Assembly (NCBI GenBank): GCA_948485625.1
Contig: CAOMRW010000021.1
Location: 1 to 37,738 of the forward strand
Reading direction: 5' to 3'
Origin: an uncultured Clostridia bacterium
GTDB lineage: Bacteria; Bacillota; Clostridia; TANB77; CAG-508
DNA length: 37,738 nucleotides
Positions 27,995 to 35,751 of this stretch are shown here, one piece after another. Below the pieces are notes generated by a model that did no database searches, was not told the origin of the DNA, and saw nothing but the letters and a program-made list of their open reading frames with translations. Positions within the stretch are counted from its first letter, which is position 1. Every line of letters begins with the position of its first letter. The position numbers and the translations under genes are program-made.

Positions 27995-28546
27995 TTATAA
28001 TATTCCATTAGTTGGAATATAGCTATCATCAGGAGGATACACATATTCTTCTTGAGTTGGTTTATCAACTTTTTTAATATCAGTAATCTTTAAAATAGGC
28101 ATATCGCCGTGATAGTCACCTTTTAAAATTTCTCCTGTAATTTCAACCCATGTATTATCATTAAAATTTTTAGCATTGTCATATTCACAAAGAAAACCAA
28201 CAATAACAGTTTGAGAATTTGAATTTATAATCATATCTCTAGCTAAAACAAATTGATTATCTTGTAAATCTAGAACTCTATATACATATCCAGTAAAACA
28301 TATTTTTTTTCCTACATAAGAATCGATGTTTTCATGAACTGTTTTTAAAATATTTGTATAATTTTTTGGTGCTATTTTAGAAATACTATTTTTAGGCAAA
28401 CAGCTTTCTAATCTAGTACTATCATTTGCTCCATTAAAAACTTTATACATTACAGTTCCTAATATACAAATTAAAAGTATTATAACTCCAATAAAAAAAT
28501 ATTTAAATATTTTACTTCCATTTACCTTAACATTAAATACAAACAT
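27995..28546 (-). CDS. Membrane-anchored YcgQ/TIGR03943 C-terminal-like domain protein (DUF1980)
   Basis: 183 aa. One N-terminal membrane helix (about 14-36), then an extracytoplasmic OB-fold-like domain. Its sequence (GKKICFTGYVYR..D...NQFVLARDMI, IVGFLCEYDNAKN, WVEITGEI, GDYHGDMPILKI, YVYPPDDSYIPTNGI) matches the C-terminal half of TIGR03943/YcgQ proteins, which are usually encoded with the YcgR-type permease. Here the N-terminal multi-helix half is replaced by a single anchor and no permease partner is next to it. AGAGG ribosome site. Role unknown, perhaps in metal or lipoprotein handling as suggested for YcgQ/R (weak). Confidence 0.75.
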   Translation of the reverse strand: MFVFNVKVNGSKIFKYFFIGVIILLICILGTVMYKVFNGANDSTRLESCLPKNSISKIAPKNYTNILKTVHENIDSYVGKKICFTGYVYRVLDLQDNQFVLARDMIINSNSQTVIVGFLCEYDNAKNFNDNTWVEITGEILKGDYHGDMPILKITDIKKVDKPTQEEYVYPPDDSYIPTNGIL

Positions 28547-28615
28547 AGATAATCCTCTTTTCGAATAATAGTTAATAAAATATATGAAAAAAATAGAAAG
28601 ATATTACAAAAAAAC

Positions 28616-28644
28616 TTGAAATGTATTGAAAAATATTATATGTT
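28616..28644 (+). promoter_or_regulatory. Candidate promoter of the 28729 gene
   Basis: TTGAAA (28616-28621), 17 bp, TATGTT (28639-28644). The 9-bp inverted repeat CGAATAATA (28562-28570) / TATTATTCG (28649-28657) brackets this region between two divergent genes. Confidence 0.45.
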
Positions 28645-28728
28645 ATGTTATTATTCGAACTATGAAACTGTAGGAATAAATATTAAACTTAATATTTTGT
28701 AACATGCATATAAAAAGGAGGATATGAT

Positions 28729-29733
28729 ATGCTAAAAATCAACAATAACAAATTAAAAGAAGGTATGCGGATAGTTTTACCAGAAGAATGGCATGACAAA
28801 GTTTTAGCATTTTCAAAAAAAGAAAATTGTCCATATGAATTTATATTAGAAAACATAGAAAAGGACAAAGGAACTAAAGAAACATACTATATTTGCAAAC
28901 CTGAAAAAAAGACTGGAGCAAAGTTGGCTAAAATTGCATTTACAGAATGTACAATTAGATATCTTTTTTCACAAGAAGTGCCAGATTTAAATATTGGATT
29001 ATCATTTAAAGAGTATCTGCCATTGGAAGATTCTCAGATATTGATAACTAATTCCAGAAATCCAAGTGAAGTTATTCCTGGAATATTTAAAGTGGAACCA
29101 GAGCTAATACTTAAAGGAATAATATGTTTGAATTTCAAAATATATTATATGAATGGTAATGGTTTTACAGCTGTCAGACACTTTTATGATGGAAGTAAGA
29201 AGTCTAATTGGAAACTATTACTCCATGAAGATACTTCATATATGACTGATTATGAAAAAATGTTCAGAGATACTATTATTCATAAAAGTTATGTAGTGAA
29301 AAGTTGTGATAAGTTAGCAAGGTATCTTGAAAAGGAAGGTGCAATCGAACATGCAAGAATGTTGCGTGAAAAAGGTAGAGTTCATGATGATAGCAAAATA
29401 AGTTGTGAAGATGAGCTTCATGCATTATCAAGAATTATAAATGACCAATCAACAATGTATGATGCTACAAAACAACTTTCACCAATCCAGAAAGATGCAA
29501 TAAAATTGCATTGGAAACACAATCCTCATCATCCAGAGTTTTTTAAGACTCCAGAAGATATGGAAAGAATAAATATAATGGAGATGTGCTGTGATTGGTA
29601 TGCACGCTCTATGCAAAAGGGCACAGATTTTATGAAGTATGTAGAGACTGCTCAAAATGAAAGATTTAAGTTTCCTGATTGGATGTATGCAGAAATTATA
29701 CATTATTGTGAAGTTTTAAATTCCAAAATTTAA
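28729..29733 (+). CDS. DUF5662 family protein
   Basis: 334 aa. The C-terminal ~150 residues match DUF5662, an HD-like helical domain: HKSYVVKSCDKLARYL, GRVHDDSKIS (HD pair), KLHWKHNPHHPEFF, NIMEMCCDWYARS. The conserved His/Asp set suggests a metal-dependent phosphohydrolase fold (inference). The N-terminal ~190 residues are a separate alpha/beta region without a recognised family. AAAGGAGG ribosome site; single-gene unit ending in a strong terminator. Confidence 0.8.
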   Translation: MLKINNNKLKEGMRIVLPEEWHDKVLAFSKKENCPYEFILENIEKDKGTKETYYICKPEKKTGAKLAKIAFTECTIRYLFSQEVPDLNIGLSFKEYLPLEDSQILITNSRNPSEVIPGIFKVEPELILKGIICLNFKIYYMNGNGFTAVRHFYDGSKKSNWKLLLHEDTSYMTDYEKMFRDTIIHKSYVVKSCDKLARYLEKEGAIEHARMLREKGRVHDDSKISCEDELHALSRIINDQSTMYDATKQLSPIQKDAIKLHWKHNPHHPEFFKTPEDMERINIMEMCCDWYARSMQKGTDFMKYVETAQNERFKFPDWMYAEIIHYCEVLNSKI

Positions 29734-29746
29734 TATGCAATATTTT

Positions 29747-29780
29747 AATCCTAGTTTTTTATAAAAGCTAGGATTTTTTT
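29747..29780 (+). terminator. Terminator before secA
   Basis: AATCCTAG (29747-29754) / CTAGGATT (29768-29775) and a T-run to 29780. Confidence 0.88.
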
Positions 29781-29790
29781 ATAAAAATAC

Positions 29791-29819
29791 TTGATAAAAG
29801 CACATTTTAATGATATAGT
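29791..29819 (+). promoter_or_regulatory. Sigma-A promoter of secA
   Basis: TTGATA (29791-29796), 17 bp, TATAGT (29814-29819), 43 bp upstream of the ATG. Confidence 0.7.
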
Positions 29820-29862
29820 TACAAAGAAAAATAAAACGAAAACTTAGGAGGAATATACAAAC

Positions 29863-32616
29863 ATGAAATTATTTAAAACATATAGTGAAAAAGAAGTAAA
29901 AAGAATAATGCCATTAGTAGAAAAAATTAATGCTATGGAAGAAGAGATTTCAAAATTATCTGATAATGAATTAAGAGGAAAAACAGAATATTTTAGAAGA
30001 GAATTAGAAAGTGGGAAAACATTAGATGATATATTACCAGAAGCATTTGCGGTAGTTAGAGAAGCATCAAAAAGAACATTAGGAATGAGACATTTTGATG
30101 TGCAATTAATAGGTGGAATTATATTACACCAAGGAAGAATTGCAGAAATGAAAACTGGTGAGGGTAAAACATTAGTTGCAACATTGCCAGTATATTTAAA
30201 TGCTCTAGAAGGACAAGGAGTTCATGTAATTACAGTAAATGATTACTTAGCAAAAAGAGATAGTGAATGGATGGGAAAATTATATAAATTCTTAGGACTT
30301 TCAGTAGGTCTTGTAATTGCAGGGATGGACCCACAAGCAAAACAAAAAGCATATGGGGCTGATATAACATATGGAACAAATAATGAATTTGGATTTGATT
30401 ATTTAAGAGATAATATGGTAATTTATAAAAATCAATTAGTTCAAAGAGGATTACATTATGCAATAGTTGATGAAATTGATAGTATATTAGTTGATGAAGC
30501 AAGAACACCACTTATTATTTCAGGAAGAGCTAATGAATCATCTGATTTATATAAAAAAGCAAATGATTTTGTAAGAAAATTAGAGGCAAAAGTAATAGTA
30601 GAAGAAGATGTAAAAGATTTTGAACAAGCAGAAGATAATGAAAAATATGATTATATAGTAGACTTAAAGGCAAAATCTGCATCATTAACTCAAAAAGGAA
30701 TTAAAAAAGCAGAAGAATTCTTTAGTTTGGAAAACTTTAATGATTTAGAAAACTCTACATTAGTACACCATGTAAATCAAGCATTAAGAGCACATGGAGT
30801 AATGAAAAAGGATATAGATTATATAGTAAAAGATGGAGAGGTTTTGATTGTTGATGAGTTTACAGGACGTATTATGTATGGAAGAAGATACAATAATGGA
30901 TTACATCAAGCAATTGAAGCAAAAGAAAAAGTTAAAATTGCAGATGAATCAAAAACACTTGCAACAATAACATTCCAAAATTACTTTAGAATGTATGATA
31001 AATTGTCAGGTATGACTGGTACAGCTATGACAGAGGAATCTGAATTTGAAGAAATATATAATCTAGATGTTGTAGAAATACCAACAAATAAACCTATGAT
31101 AAGAAATGACCAAAATGATGTAATATACAAAAATGAAAATGCCAAATTTAGAGCTATAGTTGAAGAAGTAAAACAAAGCTATGCAAAAGGACAACCAGTT
31201 CTAATAGGTACAGTATCAATAGAAAAATCAGAAAAACTAAGTAAATTATTAAATGAAGCTAGAATACCACATGAAGTATTAAATGCTAAATCACATGAAA
31301 AAGAAGCTATGATAGTTGCACAAGCTGGTAAATTTGGGGCAGTTACAATAGCAACTAATATGGCAGGACGTGGAACTGACATTATGCTAGGAGGAAATAG
31401 CGAATATCTAGCAAAAGAAGAAATGAGAAAGAATAAAGTTCCAGCAAATTTAATAGAAGAATCAAACACATATTATGAGACAGATGACCAAGATATATTA
31501 AGAGCAAGAGAACAATTTAATGAATTAGTTAAAAAATATGATGAAAAAATAAAAGAAGAGAAACAAAAAGTTATAGATGCTGGTGGATTAAAAATAATTG
31601 GTACAGAAAGACATGAATCAAGAAGAATTGATAATCAGTTAAGAGGTCGTTCAGGACGTCAAGGTGATATAGGAGAATCAAATTTCTATATTGGATTAGA
31701 TGATGATTTAATGAAAATCTTTGGTGGAGATGCTATAACAAGAGTTTACAATACATTAGGTGCAGATGAGAATATGCCTATAGCTTCTAAGATGATATCA
31801 AAAGCTGTTGAGAATGCTCAAAAGAAAGTTGAAGGAAGAAACTTTAGTATTCGTAAAAATGTACTAAAATATGATGATGTTATGAATGCTCAAAGAGAGA
31901 TAATCTATAAACAAAGAAGAGAAGTTTTAGATGGTGAAGATATCCATAATAATATATTGAACATGATAAACAATATAGCAGAAGAAACAGTTTCAATGTT
32001 TGTAGAGGGAGAAGATGGAAAATCTGTAAATGCAGAAAGTTTAAGTACAGAAATATCAAGTGTATTTGGACTAGAAATGTCAGAATATTTAAAAGAATAT
32101 CAAAATGATTCTGATAGCATTATTGAAGAATTAAAGAAACGAGCAGTACAAAAATATCAAGAAAAAGAAGATGAAATAACATCTGAAAAAATAAGAGAAC
32201 TTGAAAGAGTTGTAATGCTTAAAGTTGTAGATGAAAAATGGATGAACCATATTGATAGTATGGATGAATTAAAAAATGGTATTGGTTTAAGAGCATATGG
32301 ACAACAAGATCCTGTAGTAAAATACAGAATGGAAGGTATGGATATGTTTGAAGAAATGGTTTCAAATATAAAATTAGATGTTGTTAAAATTCTTATGAAT
32401 ATCAGAAAACAAAGTGAAAATGCACAAAGACAAGAAACAGTTAAAATTACAGGAGCAGCATTAGAGGCAATTAATAGTGTTGATGGTGGTAAAAAAATAA
32501 GTACTCCTGAATATAGCCAAACAGTTGTAAATGAGGGACCAAAGGTTGGGAGAAATGATATTTGTCCATGTGGAAGTGGAAAAAAATACAAAAACTGTTG
32601 TGGAAGAAACCAGTAA
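29863..32616 (+). CDS. secA: Preprotein translocase ATPase SecA
   Basis: 917-aa motor that drives unfolded precursors through SecYEG. Walker A MKTGEGKT (96-103), helicase motif with DEARTPLIISG near 210-220, TGTAMTEESEF, motif V TNMAGRGTDIMLGG, motif VI QLRGRSGRQGD, the scaffold and wing domains, and a C-terminal zinc finger CPCGSGKKYKNCC (C901, C903, C912, C913) that binds SecB or ribosomes in other bacteria. AGGAGG site. The last 17 codons overlap a 53-bp sequence repeated at 35752-35804, because a mobile element has integrated at this 3' end. The reading frame is preserved, with the stop at 32616. Confidence 0.98.
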   Translation: MKLFKTYSEKEVKRIMPLVEKINAMEEEISKLSDNELRGKTEYFRRELESGKTLDDILPEAFAVVREASKRTLGMRHFDVQLIGGIILHQGRIAEMKTGEGKTLVATLPVYLNALEGQGVHVITVNDYLAKRDSEWMGKLYKFLGLSVGLVIAGMDPQAKQKAYGADITYGTNNEFGFDYLRDNMVIYKNQLVQRGLHYAIVDEIDSILVDEARTPLIISGRANESSDLYKKANDFVRKLEAKVIVEEDVKDFEQAEDNEKYDYIVDLKAKSASLTQKGIKKAEEFFSLENFNDLENSTLVHHVNQALRAHGVMKKDIDYIVKDGEVLIVDEFTGRIMYGRRYNNGLHQAIEAKEKVKIADESKTLATITFQNYFRMYDKLSGMTGTAMTEESEFEEIYNLDVVEIPTNKPMIRNDQNDVIYKNENAKFRAIVEEVKQSYAKGQPVLIGTVSIEKSEKLSKLLNEARIPHEVLNAKSHEKEAMIVAQAGKFGAVTIATNMAGRGTDIMLGGNSEYLAKEEMRKNKVPANLIEESNTYYETDDQDILRAREQFNELVKKYDEKIKEEKQKVIDAGGLKIIGTERHESRRIDNQLRGRSGRQGDIGESNFYIGLDDDLMKIFGGDAITRVYNTLGADENMPIASKMISKAVENAQKKVEGRNFSIRKNVLKYDDVMNAQREIIYKQRREVLDGEDIHNNILNMINNIAEETVSMFVEGEDGKSVNAESLSTEISSVFGLEMSEYLKEYQNDSDSIIEELKKRAVQKYQEKEDEITSEKIRELERVVMLKVVDEKWMNHIDSMDELKNGIGLRAYGQQDPVVKYRMEGMDMFEEMVSNIKLDVVKILMNIRKQSENAQRQETVKITGAALEAINSVDGGKKISTPEYSQTVVNEGPKVGRNDICPCGSGKKYKNCCGRNQ

Positions 32617-32619
32617 TAT
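32567..32619 (+). repeat. att-like repeat, left copy (secA 3' end)
   Basis: 53 bp coding the SecA zinc finger end and stop. Aligns without gaps to 35752-35804 with 46/53 identities. The longest identical blocks are CATGTGGAAGTGG and AAAAACTGTTGTGG (32590-32603), the best candidates for the crossover core. Confidence 0.85.
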
Positions 32620-32767
32620 CAAGGGTTACAGAAATCAGACGAGTAGACATAAATATAAAAACATACCAAATTGTTTGCAAAATGTTTTCATACCATAAAC
32701 TTAAAACTCTGAAATACTTGAAAAATAAAGATATTTGCCTATGCAAACAAAGTGAAAATAAAATATA

Positions 32768-32801
32768 GAAATGTTATCATTTGTGGTAGCATTTCTTTTT
32801 A
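32768..32801 (+). terminator. Terminator downstream of secA, element-borne
   Basis: GAAATGTTATC (32768-32778) / GGTAGCATTTC with two G-T pairs, followed by TTTTTAG. Lies inside the element, between secA and the integrase remnant. Confidence 0.75.
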
Positions 32802-32835
32802 GTTTACATTCGAAAAATGAAAGGAGAAATAAAAA

Positions 32836-33697
32836 ATGTCAAATGTAACAATTCAAAAGAGCGGAAATTTCTATCAATATAAATTTGAAATTGCAAAAGT
32901 TGATGGAAAGAGAAAATTTTTAAGCAAATCAGGATTTAAAACAAAATCAGAAGCAGAGAAAGAAAGAGTAATTGCATACAATGATTATTTAAACACAGGT
33001 AATTTATTTTCAGCAAGTGATATGAGTTATTCAGACTTTTTAGATTATTGGCTTAAGAATTATTGTTATATCAATTTAAATACCATACCATAGAAGAATA
33101 TAACAATATTATAAAAAATCATATAAAACCCAATATAGGCTATTTCCGACTATCTCAAATTACAAGAAACACACTTCAAGAATTTATTAATAAGATTTAT
33201 ATTAATAAATCATTTAGTAAGAATTGAATTATAAAAAGAAACAACAGTATATGAAAAAGTTATATGGCAAAGAATACTGCACTTATCATTTTGAAGATGT
33301 ACTGAATAAATATGGAAAAGTAGTAGAACAACGAATAGTTAAGAATATAGGGAATGTTTTGCAAATAAATAAGGCAGATATGGTATTTACAAGACCAGAT
33401 GGAAAATATGTTGACAGAAATATTTTAAATTATCCTTTTAAGATAATTCATAAAGAACTTGGTATTGAAAATTGTAGATTTTACGATTTAAGAGGAAGTT
33501 ATGCAACTATTAATTTAAGAAATGGCATAGAAATCAGAGATGTTGCTGATATTTTAGGACACAAATATATAGAAACTACGGAAAACTTTTATATAACAAG
33601 TACTGATGAAAATAAGAAAGATGTAAGTAATGTGTTTGACAACTTAATGAATTCTAAAACAATTAATGATATTATTAAATATGAAATTGCTTATTAA
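32836..33697 (+). pseudogene. int: Tyrosine recombinase/integrase, broken
   Basis: The N-terminal part (MSNVTIQKSGNFYQYKFEIA... KSGFKTKSEAEKER) is the AP2-like arm-binding domain of Tn916/phage-type integrases, with an AAAGGAG ribosome site at 32820. The frame breaks near 33075 (TTTAAATACC; one A missing from a run). The other frame continues YHTIEEYNNIIKNHIKP ... KSFSKN as the core-binding (SAM-like) domain to a stop at about 33228. The piece from about 33224 (TTG, not a true start) to 33697 contains only the C-terminal half of the catalytic domain: FYDLRGSYAT, DVADILGHKYIETTENFYI with the presumed nucleophile Tyr. The first catalytic Arg region is missing, so there is also an internal deletion. 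Confidence 0.88.
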
Positions 33698-33832
33698 CAT
33701 ATGGAACTAGTATAATTACTGGCTCTTTAAAATATTAGAAAAAAAGATATAAATTTTGGTGAAATTGAGACAATCATTTTAAAGTATGATATAATGTCTG
33801 GCAAATAGAATAAAAAATGGAGTGATATAGAT

Positions 33833-33994
33833 ATGAATAAAATATTTATACTTTTTATAAGGATATATCACCAATTAAAGAAAAACTAGAAGAAAATATA
33901 CTTATGGAATGAAGTATTAGAGGGAATTTTGTTTGATGAGATAAGTGGATTCTCACCAGAAATTATCAATGGGAAATTAGATTTAGTAAAATAG
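33833..33994 (+). pseudogene. Remnant of a small gene with two frameshifts
   Basis: ATG 33833 has a GGAGTG site and a TATAAT upstream (33789 region). Reading across two shifts gives MNKIFILF / YKDISPIKEKLEENIL / WNEVLEGILFDEISGFSPE IINGKLDLVK stop (33992-33994). Family not recognised; the consistent codon choice in all three pieces supports a decayed gene rather than random sequence. Confidence 0.45.
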
Positions 33995-34009
33995 GAAAGG
34001 ATTTATACA

Positions 34010-34253
34010 TGGAAATTAAGGTAATAACAATTTGTGGAAGTATGAAGTTGATTGTTGGACTGTACCTGGTGGAAAACAAGAATATGATGAAACATTTTTT
34101 GAGGGTGCTAAACGTGAAGTAAAAGAAGAAACAAATTTAGATGTTGATGATTTAGAACTATTTAATGTAGCAGATGATATTCAGCCAGATAGACATTATA
34201 TAACATTACAAGTTATTATTCCCCATCAAGAAAATTTATTGAAAGATATTTGA
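34010..34253 (+). pseudogene. Deletion scar joining a gene start to a Nudix hydrolase fragment
   Basis: ATG 34010 (GAAAGGATT site) starts MEIKVITICGSMK, the beginning of some nucleotide-binding protein. Within 10 codons another frame takes over (GNNNLWKYEVDCWTVPGGK) and holds a complete Nudix box GGKQEYDETFFEGAKREVKE followed by ETNL (GX5EX7REUXEE). It stops at 34253, about 60 residues short of a Nudix domain, with no proper start. Both partners are fragments, so no active Nudix hydrolase is expected. Confidence 0.7.
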
Positions 34254-34290
34254 AATTAAGAAAATAAGTATAAGATAGGAAAATTAATTT

Positions 34291-34869
34291 ATGAAATTAG
34301 AAAATGAAATAACAGTTGAAGTGTTAGAAACAAAAGAAAATGTTATTAAGTCAATTTCTGGTAATGATTTTAAATTATTAAAAGAATATGATATAAATGA
34401 TATTTATTTAGTCAAAAAAGAATTTGAAAATTGCAAAAATTACAACGAATTATTAAATAATTCTATTTTAATAAGAGATATTTCAGAAAAGCCTAATACT
34501 AGAAAATTGATAACATATAAGCAAAAGCATGTAGATGATAACGGCAATATTTTAAACCAAATAAATGCTAATGTTGAGATTAATAATATAGATGATGCTT
34601 ACAATATGCTTAAATTAATAGGGTATATGGATCTTATGAAAATTAGCGACCATATTAGTGTATATAAAAAAGATAATGGAGATGAACTTGCGTTGCAGTT
34701 TGTTAATGATAAAATCTATATAGAAATTGAAGAAAAATGTGAGCATACTGGAAAGAGATATGAATCATTAGATTATATGAAAAGTATAATTGAAGACCTG
34801 AATTTACCAATAAAAAATAATAACTATTATGCTAAAAAGGCAGAAGATATTTTAAATGATAAAAAATAA
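34291..34869 (+). CDS. CYTH-domain-like protein (class IV adenylate cyclase/triphosphatase superfamily)
   Basis: 192 aa, intact. Landmarks of the triphosphate tunnel fold: MKLENEITVEV (ExE-like start, E4/E6 region with substitution), ILIRDI, RKLITYKQK, EINNIDDAYNMLKLIGY, ISVYKK, LALQFVNDKIYIEIEEKC. CYTH proteins hydrolyse triphosphates (thiamine triphosphate, inorganic triphosphate) or make cAMP; activity here is untested and the ExExK motif is not perfect. It lies in the secA element, 16 bp before the BECR-like nuclease gene, probably one transcript. Confidence 0.6.
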   Translation: MKLENEITVEVLETKENVIKSISGNDFKLLKEYDINDIYLVKKEFENCKNYNELLNNSILIRDISEKPNTRKLITYKQKHVDDNGNILNQINANVEINNIDDAYNMLKLIGYMDLMKISDHISVYKKDNGDELALQFVNDKIYIEIEEKCEHTGKRYESLDYMKSIIEDLNLPIKNNNYYAKKAEDILNDKK

Positions 34870-34884
34870 AAAGAAGGTAATAAA

Positions 34885-35268
34885 TTGCAATATATAACAA
34901 ATTTAGATAAAGAAAAATTAGGCATATATAAAGATAAATTAATAACTGAAGAAGTTATTTTAACAGATGAACGACTATATGAACACATACTATTATTCCA
35001 CGAAGAAGAATATAAACAGTTAAGACCATATATCAAAAGCATAATTGAAAATCCAGACTATATAGTTGAAGATAACAGACATGAGGATACAATGATATAT
35101 TTAAAAGAAATTGATGATATAGGAAAGAATGGTAGAGTTGTTATAAAACTAGCATTAGGACAAGATGATGAGCATAATAAAAACTCAATAATAACATTAA
35201 TGAAGTTAAATAAAAGAACTTGGAATCAAACTATAAGAAATAGACGGAAAAATCATATGGAAAAATAA
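34885..35268 (+). CDS. BECR-fold nuclease-like protein (phage Barnase-EndoU-ColicinE5/D-RelE type)
   Basis: 127 aa from a TTG start with GAAGG ahead. The pattern V.LT.ERLYEHI..FH.EEY ... I..I.ENPDYIVED...EDT ... VVIKLALG ... HNKNSIITLMKLNKRTW fits the PBECR-type nuclease domains found at the ends of phage and polymorphic toxin proteins. In that superfamily the conserved His (EHI) and the C-terminal HNKNSI / T residues are proposed active-site positions. Here the domain stands alone, as expected for a small toxin or effector. The structured RNA begins about 50 bp after its stop. Family assignment is by pattern only. Confidence 0.6.
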   Translation: MQYITNLDKEKLGIYKDKLITEEVILTDERLYEHILLFHEEEYKQLRPYIKSIIENPDYIVEDNRHEDTMIYLKEIDDIGKNGRVVIKLALGQDDEHNKNSIITLMKLNKRTWNQTIRNRRKNHMEK

Positions 35269-35281
35269 ATCTAAAAAATGC

Positions 35282-35310
35282 TAGACAAAAGTGAATAAAA
35301 GTTGTATAAT
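35282..35310 (+). promoter_or_regulatory. Strong sigma-A promoter of small RNA 1
   Basis: TAGACA (35282-35287), 17-bp spacer, perfect TATAAT (35305-35310). No open reading frame follows, only the structured RNA. Confidence 0.75.
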
Positions 35311-35316
35311 AAAAGT

Positions 35317-35460
35317 ACAATATAAGTAGGTTATTTGAAGTGGACAATAGTGCCATCCACACACCTTTAAAAGGTCAAAAGAGATGCAGGGCTTGGCACA
35401 CCTGCCAAATAACCAACGGTAAAAAAAGGTAGAGATTTAGGTCTTTACCTTAATTTTTTT
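35317..35460 (+). ncRNA. Structured small RNA with complementary hairpin loops, unrecognised
   Basis: About 145 nt from promoter to terminator. P1 GGTTATTT (35329-35336) pairs with AAATAACC (35407-35414) and closes three hairpins: P2 GTGGA/TCCAC (35340-35344, 35356-35360), P3 CCTT/AAGG (35364-35367, 35371-35374), and P4 GCAGG/CCTGC (35386-35390, 35401-35405). Loop 2 holds GTGCCA (35350-35355) and loop 4 holds TGGCAC (35394-35399), exactly complementary, so a kissing interaction is likely. A terminator stem GGTAGAGA (35428-35435) / TCTTTACC (35442-35449) and TTAATTTTTTT follow. GGTAAA at 35418 could compete for TTTACC, a riboswitch-like choice, but no gene follows. I do not recognise the fold. 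Confidence 0.65.
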
Positions 35461-35479
35461 AGAAATATTACTAAATTGT

Positions 35480-35508
35480 TTGACATACAAGTTTTGATAT
35501 AGTAGAAT
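35480..35508 (+). promoter_or_regulatory. Strong sigma-A promoter of small RNA 2
   Basis: Perfect TTGACA (35480-35485), 17-bp spacer, TAGAAT (35503-35508), with no open reading frame downstream. Confidence 0.75.
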
Positions 35509-35514
35509 ATTTTT

Positions 35515-35582
35515 AGTAAGACCTAGACAAGGTAACTACAAGTTAAGCGTATGTTAAGTACGCTGTCACCTAGGCATTTTTA
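35515..35582 (+). ncRNA. Second small structured RNA (~65 nt)
   Basis: CCTA (35522-35525) and GGT (35531-35533) pair with ACC-TAGG (35568-35574), enclosing AACT/AGTT (35534-35537, 35541-35544) and AGCGT/ACGCT (35546-35550, 35560-35564). The helix is directly followed by CATTTTTATT, so the whole molecule ends as a terminator. Three-way-junction RNA of unknown family, encoded just inside the right end of the element. Confidence 0.6.
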
Positions 35583-35751
35583 TTATAATTTAAAAATCGA
35601 ATGTAAACATTGTTTGCATTTTGTTTGCAAAAAATTAGAAAACATATACAAAATAAATACTAATAATACAATAAATATAAATCGATATAATCTGCAATAT
35701 TATTAGTATAGATAGTATTTTATAGTATTGATAATACAGAAATAAAGTCTT

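Noticed and set aside
30230..30511. Minus-strand open frames across secA and the protease gene
   Set aside because: Low-complexity Leu/His/Phe-rich shadows typical of AT-rich antisense frames.
32562..32768. 68-codon frame overlapping the secA end
   Set aside because: Out-of-frame shadow of the secA zinc-finger codons running into non-coding sequence; no ribosome site.
35317..35460. tRNA, tmRNA, T-box, purine, ykkC/guanidine or hammerhead identity for small RNA 1
   Set aside because: No CCA-end or cloverleaf, no TGG(T/A)-type T-box bulge, no CTGATGA/GAAA core and none of the conserved riboswitch cores I know are present.
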